From assembly GCF_029892155.1 (NCBI RefSeq), contig NZ_JARZAG010000006.1, positions 248,001 to 312,000 on the forward strand: a DNA stretch of 64,000 bases, given 5' to 3'. Shown here in pieces: positions 54,454 to 62,281 of the stretch (its first letter is position 1; each line of letters starts with the position of its first letter). A program made the translations under genes and the position numbers. The notes beneath the pieces are model-generated. The model did no database searches. It was given only the letters and a program-made list of their open reading frames with translations, and had not been told where the DNA came from. Source of the stretch: Kitasatospora sp. GAS204B (GTDB lineage Bacteria > Actinomycetota > Actinomycetes > Streptomycetales > Streptomycetaceae).

Positions 54454-55607
54454 GGCAACCACCGCCCTCGGTCCGCGGCCGGGCCACGGTCGGCGCCCGC
54501 AAAGGCCGCCCCGCCCGCCCCGCCCGCCCCAGCCGGTGCGGCCGAGATCCGCAGGTCCGGGCCGACCCGGACGCAGTCCCGGAACTCCCAGCGGAGCGCC
54601 TCGGAGATGGTGGTGACGCCGACGTCCGCCACGGCGCCGGGGCCCGCACCCAGCAGGGCGGGCGCGATGTATCCGACGATCTCGTCCACGCACCCGGCGG
54701 TCAGGAACCCCGATGCCGCCACCGGTCCGCCTTCGAGCAGGACCGAGCGGATCCCGAGGTCGAGGAGGCCGGCGAGCAGCGCGTCCGGAGCCAGGCGACC
54801 GTCGGACGCTTTGACGGCCAGCAGCTCGACGTTCGGCGGGGCCTCGATGTCCGGGTACGTGTCGGGAACGGCGAGCACGGTGCGCGCGGTTCCGTCGAAG
54901 ACCCGGGCCGCGAACGGGAGGCCGGCCGACCCGGACGCCATGACGACCCTGATCGGTGGCCGTCCGCCGATGCCGTGCCGCACGCCGAGGTGCGGGTCGT
55001 CGGCGCGGACGGTGCCGGCACCGACCAGGACCGCGTCATGCGTCGACCGCAGCCGGTGCGCGTCGGCTCGGGCCTGCGCGGAGGTGATCCAGCGCGAGGT
55101 GCCGTCGGGCGCCGCGATCCGGCCGTCCAGCGTGGCGCCGAACTTCCAGGTGACCCACGGCCGCGCCCGGGTGACGTTCTTGAGCCAGAACCGGTTGGCC
55201 CACCCCGCCTCGCTCGCCAGCACCCCGCCGACGACCTCGATCCCCGCCGCGGCCAGAGCGGCCGCCCCGCCGGCAGCCGGCAGCCAGGGGTCGGCGACGG
55301 CGTAGACCACGCGGGCGATGCCCGCCGCGCGCAGCGCTTCGGTGCACGGACCGGTCCGGCCGGTGTGGTTGCACGGCTCCAGCGTGACCACGGCGGTGCC
55401 GCCCGCGGCGCGCCCGCCGGCCGCGGCCAGGGCCACGATCTCGGCGTGCGGTTCGCCGGCCCGCTGGTGACACCCCTCGCCCACGACCCGCTGAGCGCGG
55501 TCGAGCAGAACGCAGCCGACGGTGGGATTGGCGCCGGTGCGTCCCAAGCGGCTCGTGGCCAGCTCGACCGCGCGCAGCATGGCGTCGTTCTCGGCCTGTG
55601 TGTGCAT
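54450..55607 (-). CDS. ribD: Bifunctional pyrimidine deaminase/reductase RibD
   Basis: The 385-aa two-domain enzyme performs riboflavin-pathway steps 2 and 3: deamination of the diaminopyrimidine phosphate, then NADPH reduction of the ribosyl side chain. Zinc ligands and the catalytic acid are present (H54 and E56 in HAE; C79 and C88 in PCNHTGRTGPC). The reductase half has KFGATLDGRIAAPDG, VLVGAGTVRADDP and VLLEGGPVAASGFL. An Ala/Gly-rich tail of about 30 residues ends the protein. It starts 3 nt after the FMN-reductase stop. Lumazine and riboflavin synthase genes are absent here, so it may feed a specialised product instead. Confidence 0.92.
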   Translation of the reverse strand: MHTQAENDAMLRAVELATSRLGRTGANPTVGCVLLDRAQRVVGEGCHQRAGEPHAEIVALAAAGGRAAGGTAVVTLEPCNHTGRTGPCTEALRAAGIARVVYAVADPWLPAAGGAAALAAAGIEVVGGVLASEAGWANRFWLKNVTRARPWVTWKFGATLDGRIAAPDGTSRWITSAQARADAHRLRSTHDAVLVGAGTVRADDPHLGVRHGIGGRPPIRVVMASGSAGLPFAARVFDGTARTVLAVPDTYPDIEAPPNVELLAVKASDGRLAPDALLAGLLDLGIRSVLLEGGPVAASGFLTAGCVDEIVGYIAPALLGAGPGAVADVGVTTISEALRWEFRDCVRVGPDLRISAAPAGAGGAGGAAFAGADRGPAADRGRWLP

Positions 55608-55610
55608 CGG

Positions 55611-56162
55611 CTACACCCCCGCCGGAGCGCGGAACAGTGCCGCGAGCCGGTGCAGTTCGGCGGCCATCGCCTGGCAGCGGTCCTGCAGCTCCGCCGATCC
55701 CTGGGTCGGCAGGCCGTCGCCCGACAGGAAGTCGTCCGGGCAACTGGCCGCCTGGGTCGGCACCAGCCAGGCGCCCATCGCCTTGGCGACCGTCCGCAGC
55801 TGCTCGCACACGACGTTGCCGGTGCGCGGACCGCTCCCGTTGGCCGCGACCGCGACGGGCTTGTCGGCGAACGCGTCGCCCGAGAGTTCGTCCAACACGG
55901 CCTTCAGCAGCGCCGAATAGCCGCCGTGGTAGACGGGCGAGACGAGGACGACGGCCTGCGCCGCCGCGACCCGCTCCCGCAACTCCCTTAGCTCCCGCGC
56001 GACCTGCGTGGCGGTGCGCCCGAACGGCAGGGCACCCAGCTGCCCGGTGTTGACGATCTCGGGCTCGACGCCGGCCGACTCGAGCGCGTCCGCGATCGCC
56101 CGTGCGAGCGCTGCCGTATGGGAGTGCTCACGCGAACTGCCCATGAATACCAGGGCCTTCAT
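55611..56162 (-). CDS. NADPH-dependent FMN reductase
   Basis: This 183-aa flavodoxin-fold enzyme has the phosphate loop MGSSREHSHTAALA and the SPVYHGGYSALLKAVLDEL block of the SsuE/ArsH superfamily. ATG 56162 has GGGGAG 7 nt upstream; a start 15 nt earlier would lie inside that site. It probably delivers FMNH2 to the LLM oxidoreductase of the same operon, or reduces a pathway intermediate. Confidence 0.88.
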   Translation of the reverse strand: MKALVFMGSSREHSHTAALARAIADALESAGVEPEIVNTGQLGALPFGRTATQVARELRELRERVAAAQAVVLVSPVYHGGYSALLKAVLDELSGDAFADKPVAVAANGSGPRTGNVVCEQLRTVAKAMGAWLVPTQAASCPDDFLSGDGLPTQGSAELQDRCQAMAAELHRLAALFRAPAGV

Positions 56163-56204
56163 ACCATTACTCCCCACAATGGCGTCGACATGACGGTTCT
56201 CGAT

Positions 56205-56846
56205 TCAGGACGGGCGTCCGCTGAGGGCCAGCGTGTGCCTGGTCACGCGCGCCTTGGTCTCGAGGTAGTAGCGGTTGTCCTCGGTCATGAAGACCCCGGT
56301 CGGCACGACGCTGACCACCTCGATCCCGTACTCGGCCAGCTGGGCGGCCTTCTGCGGGTTGTTGGTCAGCAGGCGGATCGCCGAGATGCCCAGCAGCGCG
56401 AGCATTTCGGCGGCGACGCGGTAGTCCCGCGAATCCGGCTCCAGGTTGAGCTCCTGGTTCGCGGCGTAGGTGTCGAAGCCACGGTCCTGCAGCACATAGG
56501 CGTCGACCTTGTTGTAGAGCCCGATTCCCCGCCCTTCCTGGCGCAGGTAGAGCAGGCAGCCGCCCTCGTCGGAGATCCGTCGCACGGCCTCCTGCAACTG
56601 CGGGCCGCAGTCGCACCGGGCGGACCCCAGCACGTCGCCGGTGAGGCACTCGGAGTGGATGCGCACCAGCGGGACGTGCTCCGGTGCGGCGTCGTGGTCG
56701 CCGAGGCTGAGGGCGATGTGCTCGTGCTGATCGCTGAGTCCGCGGAAGGTGTGGAGCTTGGCCTCCACGCTGGCACCGGAGTTGAGGTGCATCGGAACGC
56801 GGACGGTCGCGCGGATCCGCGCGGACGCGGTCTCGGTGTCGTGCAT
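56205..56846 (-). CDS. ribA: GTP cyclohydrolase II
   Basis: The 213-aa zinc enzyme opens GTP to the diaminopyrimidine ribosyl phosphate, formate and pyrophosphate, the first riboflavin-pathway step. Zinc ligands C67, C78 and C80 lie in SECLTGDVLGSARCDCG. The catalytic segment is LRQEGRGIGLYNK, and LTNNPQKAAQL completes the family pattern. It is a stand-alone cyclohydrolase without the fused DHBP synthase (RibB) often found in actinobacteria. It therefore cannot make the four-carbon unit for lumazine, which supports a specialised role. AAAGGA lies 9 nt before the ATG. Confidence 0.93.
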   Translation of the reverse strand: MHDTETASARIRATVRVPMHLNSGASVEAKLHTFRGLSDQHEHIALSLGDHDAAPEHVPLVRIHSECLTGDVLGSARCDCGPQLQEAVRRISDEGGCLLYLRQEGRGIGLYNKVDAYVLQDRGFDTYAANQELNLEPDSRDYRVAAEMLALLGISAIRLLTNNPQKAAQLAEYGIEVVSVVPTGVFMTEDNRYYLETKARVTRHTLALSGRPS

Positions 56847-56886
56847 CGGTTCTCGTCCTTTCTCTTCCGGTCTCTTCCGGTGTCGA

Positions 56887-57063
56887 CTAGTTGCAGGTGG
56901 CGGTGGCGGCGTCCCACATCAGGCTTGCCGGGCAGGCCGCCGCCGGCTCGGCAGCGGCGGCCACCGCGTGGTACCCGCTGACCGGACCGACCGCGAACAG
57001 GGCTGCGGCCAACGCGAGCGCGGCAAGGCTGACGATCCGGGTGAAGCGAATAGGCGTGCTCAT
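56887..57063 (-). CDS. Small secreted peptide heading the ribA/ribD operon
   Basis: The 58-aa ORF has a strong ribosome binding site (AGGGGG 5 nt before ATG). Residues 1-30 are a basic then strongly hydrophobic signal-like segment (FTRIVSLAALALAAALFAVG). An Ala-rich linker follows. The C-terminus is CPASLMWDAATATCN with two cysteines that could form a disulfide or be modified. The gap to ribA is 40 nt, with no terminator. It could be a secreted peptide, a RiPP precursor or a membrane-anchored regulator. I do not recognise a family. Confidence 0.65.
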   Translation of the reverse strand: MSTPIRFTRIVSLAALALAAALFAVGPVSGYHAVAAAAEPAAACPASLMWDAATATCN

Positions 57064-57504
57064 GACATCCCCCTGGATTGACGGGCTGTGGGCGAACAGC
57101 AGGGATTGAACTCGGAGCCCCGTGCGTGACTCAGCGATCGATTCGCTGACAACCCAACTGTCGCTCGAGTGCGCACGCGGCTGCCACCGGCAGAACTGGC
57201 CGAACCCGGCAGTGCCTGATCCGGCCAGCCCGGCCGCAGAAGGACGCCGCGGTTGGTGTCAGGAGCTGACACCAAGCGCCCCCACTCGCTACAGTGGCCC
57301 GTATGACCCCGCTCGTGAGCCGCCGCCATGTCGATCACGGGCGTGCCACCACGACCGGCTGTCGCCGCGTCAGCTGACGCGGCCGCTCTGTTTCACCATC
57401 TTCGGCTCCGGTTCAGGAGCCTTGAGCGCCGCCCTCGTTCTTCTCCCCGGGCGGCCCGTGCGCCCGGCCGCCGTCCTTCACCGACCCTGGAACAGGACCC
57501 CGCC
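57064..57504. promoter_or_regulatory. Divergent promoter region of the rib-type operon and propeller gene
   Basis: No gene with usable translation signals was seen in these 441 bases, and the conserved core of an FMN riboswitch is not visible. The region contains two dyads: TCAGCGA-tcgat-TCGCTGA (57131-57149) and TTGGTGTCA-ggagc-TGACACCAA (57253-57275). Confidence 0.55.
57253..57295 (+). promoter_or_regulatory. Promoter with overlapping inverted repeat
   Basis: TTGGTGTCA and TGACACCAA are perfect 9-bp arms around 5 bases (57253-57275). A possible -35 box CTGACA (57266-57271) lies 18 bases before a -10-like TACAGT (57290-57295). A repressor on the dyad would block this promoter for the secreted propeller gene. 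It also sits upstream of the rib-type operon. Confidence 0.4.
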
Positions 57505-58935
57505 ATGCGTCTGCGCGCCCCGCGCATCGCCGCCGCGCTCACCCTCGCCACCGTGCTGTGGACCACGGCCGCCACCGCCTTCGCCGCAACCCCGGCGTTC
57601 GGGCCCCTGCCGCCGCAGAACCCGGCCGCCGCGCCCAACGGCACCGCGACCATGCACGGTGACAGCGCCTCCAGCGACACCACGCCCTACCCGGGCCCGG
57701 GCACCGGTCCGGTGCGGTGGAGCCGGACGGCGCTCGCTTCCGCCTGCCCGACGGTGGTGATCGGTGGCGACGGCCTGCCCGTCGCGCTCTGCACCACGAT
57801 CTTCGGCCAGACCCCGACGGTGCACCTGCTGGACCCGCATACCGGCGCCGACCTGGCCTCGCTCGCGCTGCCCAAAGGCAGCCTCTTCGGCGGCGTCTAC
57901 GCCTACCTCGACAGCGCCAACTCCCTGGTGGTGGTGGACGGCAACGACAACCTGCTGCGGATCGGCCACCATCAGGGAGCTGGTGGTTGGTCTCTGACGG
58001 TTGATCAGTCGACGCCGTTGGCCGGTGCGATCCCGGCCGGTGACAACGTGGCTGGGCTCAGCCCGGGTTGGGGCGGCCGGGTGTGGTTCGCCACCTCGGG
58101 CGGCGTGATCGGCACCGCCGACACCGGCACCGGTGTGGTGCGCAGCATCAGCACCGGCGAGGGCGTCGGCAACAGCATCTCCACCGTGCCCGGGCACACC
58201 GCCGTCGCCACCGACCACGCGCTCTACCTGCTCTCCGAGGCCCCGGACGGCACCCCGGTGATCGACTGGCGCGCGCCCTACGACCGCGGCCCGGGCCGCA
58301 AGCCCGGCCAGCTCAGCTGGGGCACCGGTGCGACCCCGAGCTTCTTCGGACCCGGTGACGGCACCGAGTACGTGACCATCACCGACAACGCGGCCCCGCA
58401 CGAGCACCTGCTGGTCTACCGGGTCGCGGGCGGTCCGGCACCGGTCTGCACCACGCCGGTGCTGACCTCCACCTCGGCCAGCGGGACCGAGGACGCGGTG
58501 ATCGCCTCCGGCCGCAGCGTCTTCGTCACCAACACCTACGGCTACCCGTACCCCGCGCTCCCGGCCGGCGCACCGGCCAGCGTGCCCGCCTCGGCGAACT
58601 TCGACGGCGGGCTGAGCCGGGTGGACCTGGACGCCGACGGGTGCCACGTGGTGTGGAACAGCGGCGTCAAGTCCGCTGCCCTGCCGCGCCTTTCGCTCGC
58701 CGACGGGAAGATCTACACGGTGACCGTCAGCGGACCGACCGGCCTGCTCGGCAGCGACACCTTCGCGAGCTACGCGTACGCCGTGCTCGACCCCGCCACC
58801 GGGGCGCAGCTCAGCTCCGTCCCGATCGGGATCGGCCTGCTCTACAACCCGCTGCAGATGACCGGCACCACCGCACCGGACGGCACTCTCTACCAGGGCA
58901 CCGAGACCGGGGTGCTGCGCTTCACCCGCGGCTGA
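57505..58935 (+). CDS. Secreted beta-propeller protein, unknown function
   Basis: The 476-aa exported protein has a signal peptide at about 1-27 (APRIAAALTLATVLWTTAATAFA). Repeated blade-like segments follow, such as TVHLLDPHTGADLASL, GRVWFATSGGVIGTAD and AYAVLDPATGAQLSSV, typical of PQQ-like or YVTN-type propellers. The ATG at 57505 follows AGGA and alone gives a clean signal peptide; a 59-codon upstream extension is rejected. No catalytic signature was found. A strong hairpin follows the stop. Confidence 0.82.
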   Translation: MRLRAPRIAAALTLATVLWTTAATAFAATPAFGPLPPQNPAAAPNGTATMHGDSASSDTTPYPGPGTGPVRWSRTALASACPTVVIGGDGLPVALCTTIFGQTPTVHLLDPHTGADLASLALPKGSLFGGVYAYLDSANSLVVVDGNDNLLRIGHHQGAGGWSLTVDQSTPLAGAIPAGDNVAGLSPGWGGRVWFATSGGVIGTADTGTGVVRSISTGEGVGNSISTVPGHTAVATDHALYLLSEAPDGTPVIDWRAPYDRGPGRKPGQLSWGTGATPSFFGPGDGTEYVTITDNAAPHEHLLVYRVAGGPAPVCTTPVLTSTSASGTEDAVIASGRSVFVTNTYGYPYPALPAGAPASVPASANFDGGLSRVDLDADGCHVVWNSGVKSAALPRLSLADGKIYTVTVSGPTGLLGSDTFASYAYAVLDPATGAQLSSVPIGIGLLYNPLQMTGTTAPDGTLYQGTETGVLRFTRG

Positions 58936-59009
58936 GCCGCTTGGTGGTGGGGAGCTCGCGGCGTTCTCGGCCGGCGTCCAGCGGCAGTACTCCGGTGAGC
59001 ACGGCCGGT

Positions 59010-59041
59010 GGTGTGCGGGCCCAACGGTGGGCCCGCACACC
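59010..59041. terminator. Bidirectional terminator hairpin
   Basis: GGTGTGCGGGCCCA (59010-59023) pairs perfectly with 59028-59041 over 14 bp with tetraloop ACGG. It separates the convergent propeller gene and SDR remnant, and is followed by GATTT on the plus strand. Confidence 0.82.
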
Positions 59042-59045
59042 GATT

Positions 59046-59415
59046 TCAGCGGGTCTGGTCGGTCGGTCGGATCAGGATCTCGTTGACGGCGACGTGTTCC
59101 GGCTGGGTGAGCGCGTACAGGACGGTGCCGGCGATGTCCTGGGGCTGAAGGGTTCGCATGGAGTCGGCGTAGTTCCTGGCGAGGGCCTGCATGGCGGGGT
59201 CGGTGATGTGGGTGGCCAGCTCGGTTGCGACCATTCCGGGTTCGATGACGATGACGCGTACGCCCTGCGCGGTGACTTCCTGCCGCAGGGCTTCCGAGAA
59301 GGCGGTGATGCCGAACTTGGTTGCGGCGTAGACACCGCCGCCGGCAGATGCGGTGCGCCCTGATGTCGAGGAGACCTGCACCACGGCGCCCTTGCTGTCC
59401 AGCAGGGAACCGTCC
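59046..59415 (-). pseudogene. Short-chain dehydrogenase, 3' half only
   Basis: About 120 codons match the C-terminal half of an SDR: substrate serine segment VVQVSSTSGR, catalytic YAATK, then FSEALRQEVTAQGVRV and VIEPGMVATELATHI. The N-terminal Rossmann half with the TGxxxGIG motif is missing. Coding similarity stops abruptly near 59410. Beyond the break lies the 3' end of a TetR gene on the opposite strand. A truncated protein could start at an internal GTG (59384) but would lack the NAD(P) site. Confidence 0.8.
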
Positions 59416-59429
59416 GCAGTGACGTCACG

Positions 59430-59615
59430 GGCACGGACATCGTGCTGCTACACGCGGGCATCCATCAAACGGCGGCGCCCTTGCTGGCCGCACAGCCGCA
59501 GGCATGGCGCCGCTACCTCGAACTGGCCCTGGACGGGCTCCGCGCCACCGGAACCCGCAAACTGCCGTATCCGCCGGGCGACCTGCACCTCGGTGAGCAT
59601 TCTGGGAAGAGCTGA
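59430..59615 (+). pseudogene. TetR-family regulator, 3' end only
   Basis: The frame GTDIVLLHAGIHQTAAPLL followed by WRRYLELALDGLRATGTRKL and a stop at 59613 resembles the C-terminal ligand domain of TetR repressors. The DNA-binding half is absent, and no start codon with an RBS precedes it. It abuts the truncated SDR gene in reverse orientation. Confidence 0.65.
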
Positions 59616-59706
59616 CCTGCGGACGCCGCCATCTCCCTTCGCCGCGCAGCCGTGCAGCGCGTGGAGTCGATGCTGACAAGCGACAGATCCATCTCGCCCC
59701 GACTGG

Positions 59707-60429
59707 TCAGCGCAGATGTGACACGTCGTTGTACAGGCGCATGGACGAGGTCGTGCCGGTGTACGGCACGCTGGAGAAGGAGGCCGGGGAGAGTTCCATC
59801 GCGTGCACCGCCTCCGCCGGAGCGTTGAGCGCCAGCTGGATCAGTGCCTTGATCGGCGTGACATGGGTGACGGCGAGGACCAACTTCCCCTGGTACCGGG
59901 ACAGTAGCTCGTCCCTGGTTCGCGCGATGCGTTCGGCCACCTCGGCGAAGCTCTCCGCGCTGCCGGTGGGGGCCACGTCCGCCGAGCCGTGCCAGGCCTG
60001 AAGGTCCTCGGGGAACCGGGAGCGTACTTCCTCGTAGGTCAGTCCCTCCCACTGCCCGAAATCGGCCTCCCGCAGCCCGTCGTCGATCACGAGCTCCAGG
60101 CCGAGCCCCCGGGCCACGACCGCCGCCGTCTGCCGGCAGCGCCGCAGCGGGGAGCAGACGACGACGTCGACCCCCGCCGTGGCCAGGAGCGTGGATTCGG
60201 CCGCGCGTGCCGCCTGCCGGCGCCCCACCTCGGAGAGTTCGGGATCGGTGCCGCCGCTTCCGGAGAACCGCTTCTGTGGAGTCAGTGTGGTCTCCCCGTG
60301 CCGTAGCAGCAGCAGCGTCGTGGGGGCGGCCGAGCCTTCGGCCGCCGGTGACCAGCCGCCGCGTGCCGACAGAGCGGTTGCGGAGCTGATGGACCCGGTG
60401 CGCGGGTCTGGTTCTCGTTCCGAGATCAT
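59707..60429 (-). CDS. Histidine phosphatase family protein
   Basis: A 240-aa phosphoglycerate-mutase-like phosphatase with the catalytic LLLLRHGET motif at about residue 38. CSPLRRCRQTA, GLREADFGQWEGLTYEEV and LAVTHVTPIKALI complete the active site. The sequence after RHGE (FSGSGGTDPELSEVGRRQA) is closest to the C-terminal half of the bifunctional RNase H/acid phosphatase of streptomycetes. Here the RNase H half is missing, and a Ser/Ala-rich linker-like N-terminus remains. The ATG has only a weak RBS. It may be a shortened paralogue. Confidence 0.82.
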   Translation of the reverse strand: MISEREPDPRTGSISSATALSARGGWSPAAEGSAAPTTLLLLRHGETTLTPQKRFSGSGGTDPELSEVGRRQAARAAESTLLATAGVDVVVCSPLRRCRQTAAVVARGLGLELVIDDGLREADFGQWEGLTYEEVRSRFPEDLQAWHGSADVAPTGSAESFAEVAERIARTRDELLSRYQGKLVLAVTHVTPIKALIQLALNAPAEAVHAMELSPASFSSVPYTGTTSSMRLYNDVSHLR

Positions 60430-60547
60430 CTGCCCAGACTAGCTTCGAGGCTTCGAGGCGCTTTGACCGTCCGTCACCAGAGGCTCGTCCGGACGTCATT
60501 GACATCCAGCGCAACTGGGCCGGCTGACGTGCGTCCCGCCCTGCTGA

Positions 60548-60559
60548 GTTGACGTCAAC
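60548..60559. promoter_or_regulatory. 12-bp palindrome GTTGACGTCAAC
   Basis: This perfect dyad lies in the 144-nt gap between the phosphatase gene and the conserved unknown gene, both on the minus strand. It is 119 nt before the phosphatase start. It may be an operator; no regulator is indicated. Confidence 0.35.
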
Positions 60560-60573
60560 CGGTGCGTCCGAGC

Positions 60574-61038
60574 TCAGTACTCGCCCTTGATCACGAAGTA
60601 GGAGCCGCGGATCACCCCGGCCAGCTTTGACTTCTGACGCGCGAACTTGAAACGCGAAGCCAGCTCCTCGGGAACGTCCATGCCCTCCGAGAGCTTGAAC
60701 CCGACTGCGCGCTTCGCGCCTTCTTCGATGCCGTACATCACGTTGACCGACAGCCCGGACTCGTAGAACACGTAGGCCATCCGGAGCCCGTCCACCTCGA
60801 AGGACGTCACCTCGAGCGGGCGGGCGGAGACGACGATCTCGCGCTCGTGGGCGAGGATGCGGGTCACCCAGTCGAGCGTCTCGGGTGCCTCGCTCGCCGG
60901 GCTGACGGTGAAGACGTGGTCGTACTTGTTCTTGTAGTAGCGCGCCTCGTTGGCGCGAAGTCCAGCGAGAGCGTCCGCGACCGGGGACGATTCCAAGCCG
61001 ACGGTGGACACGGTCACGAAGTCGACGACGTACGGCAT
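60574..61038 (-). CDS. Conserved protein of unknown function
   Basis: The 154-aa cytoplasmic protein starts at the ATG behind AGGAGG; a 54-codon upstream extension is rejected. Sequence features include an acidic/aromatic middle (NEARYYKNKYDHVFTVSP), beta-strand-like segments and a basic C-terminus (FKFARQKSKLAGVIRGSYFV). I do not recognise a domain or catalytic motif. It stands alone between a phosphatase gene and a divergent ABC exporter. Confidence 0.78.
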   Translation of the reverse strand: MPYVVDFVTVSTVGLESSPVADALAGLRANEARYYKNKYDHVFTVSPASEAPETLDWVTRILAHEREIVVSARPLEVTSFEVDGLRMAYVFYESGLSVNVMYGIEEGAKRAVGFKLSEGMDVPEELASRFKFARQKSKLAGVIRGSYFVIKGEY

Positions 61039-61177
61039 GGACCCTCCTGGTGACGATCTGTCAGGGCGACTGTAGAGCCGCTCTCGTCGGGCGCACCTCG
61101 GGGACACACCGTGCTGGGCCGCGCTTGCGGATCCGCCGAGTCGGCCACAAGGTGCCCTCGGGTGTCGACACAGACAA

Positions 61178-61194
61178 AGTGATATCACTATGAT
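61178..61194 (+). promoter_or_regulatory. Palindromic operator abutting a -10 box of the ABC exporter
   Basis: AGTGATATCACT (61178-61189) is a perfect 12-bp dyad. It shares its last T with TATGAT (61189-61194), a good -10 box. A weak -35-like GACACA lies about 17 bases upstream. The exporter gene starts 62 nt later. This is typical of repressor control, but no cognate regulator gene is adjacent within the window. Confidence 0.5.
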
Positions 61195-61255
61195 AGACAC
61201 CGGCGGCCGGCCCAGGACGACCAGCCGCCCGTAGCCGACACGAGGGACCGGTCAG

Positions 61256-62281
61256 ATGAGACTCACGCGAAGAGGCCCGGCGTCCGCAGCGCAACCGCCC
61301 GACGGTGGCGACCTTCCAGGCAACGGCAGGGCCGCCGCGATCGAGGTCAGCCACCTGGCCAAGACCTTCGGTGGCCGGACCGCCGTGCACGACGTCTCGT
61401 TCAGCGTCGCCCGCGGCGAGGTCTTCGGGTTCCTCGGCCCCAACGGGGCGGGCAAGACGACGACGGTGCGGATCCTGGGCACGCTGATCGCACCGACCTC
61501 CGGGTCGGCGGTCGTGGCCGGCATCCCGCTGACCGCGGGCAACGAGGCCGAGATCCGTCGACGCATCTCGATCATGCCGGAGGCCCCCGGTCTGTACCGG
61601 AGGTTGACGGTACGGGAGAACCTGGAGTTCTTCGCCCGCCTGCACGGTCTGGCCGGCCGTGCGGCCCGGATCGACGAGGCGCTGGACGCCGTCAACCTCG
61701 TCGACCGCGCGCAGGACGCCTGCGGGAGCCTCTCGAAGGGCCTGCGCCAGCGGGTCGCGCTGGCGCGCACGCTGCTGAACGATCCCGAGGTCATGTTCCT
61801 GGACGAGCCCACCTCGGGCCTGGACCCGGTGGCGGCGCACGAGGTGCACGGTCTGATCGACTCGCTGCGGCAGCGCGGCGTCACCGTCTTCCTCACCACC
61901 CACCGGCTCAACGAGGCAGAGCGCCTGTGCGACCGGATCGCGATCATGAACACCAGCCTGCAGACCATCGGCCGACCCGACGAACTGCGCCACACGCTCT
62001 TCAACAGGTCGCTGGACATCACGACGGCCGCACCGCTCACCGACCCGGACCGCGTCTTCACGGGCCTGCCCGCCGTCGAGGGCTGGCGGGCCGAGGCCCG
62101 GTCGGCCGACGGCACGGCCGGCTACGTGCTCCAGGTGTCCGATCCCGCACAGGCGGCGCCCGAGGTGGTCCGCGCCCTGGTGGCCGCCGGGACCGACGTG
62201 CTGTCGGTCGGCGAATCGCGGCACTCGCTGGAGGACGTCTATCTCGAACTGGTCGAGGACCAGGAAGGCGGATCGCGATGA
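61256..62281 (+). CDS. ABC exporter ATP-binding protein
   Basis: The 341-aa ATPase has Walker A GPNGAGKTT, the signature SLSKGLRQRVALARTLL (a variant of LSGGQ), Walker B VMFLDEPTSGLDP and H-loop TTHRLNEAE. It is of the DrrA/CcmA-like ABC-2 group, often used for drug, lipid or polymer export or sodium efflux. GAGGG lies 9 nt before the ATG. The stop overlaps the permease start (ATGA at 62278-62281). Confidence 0.92.
   Translation: MRLTRRGPASAAQPPDGGDLPGNGRAAAIEVSHLAKTFGGRTAVHDVSFSVARGEVFGFLGPNGAGKTTTVRILGTLIAPTSGSAVVAGIPLTAGNEAEIRRRISIMPEAPGLYRRLTVRENLEFFARLHGLAGRAARIDEALDAVNLVDRAQDACGSLSKGLRQRVALARTLLNDPEVMFLDEPTSGLDPVAAHEVHGLIDSLRQRGVTVFLTTHRLNEAERLCDRIAIMNTSLQTIGRPDELRHTLFNRSLDITTAAPLTDPDRVFTGLPAVEGWRAEARSADGTAGYVLQVSDPAQAAPEVVRALVAAGTDVLSVGESRHSLEDVYLELVEDQEGGSR

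Noticed and set aside
57328..57504. N-terminal extension of the secreted propeller protein
   Set aside because: The added residues are Arg/Ala/Pro-rich and bury the signal peptide. The ATG at 57505 has an RBS.
57064..57504. FMN riboswitch upstream of the ribA/ribD operon
   Set aside because: I looked on both strands for the conserved core sequences and paired arms and did not see them. Only unrelated dyads are present.
59353..59676. Plus-strand ORF of 107 codons over the TetR remnant
   Set aside because: It is in the wrong frame. The TetR-like C-terminus is read in the neighbouring frame and ends at 59615.
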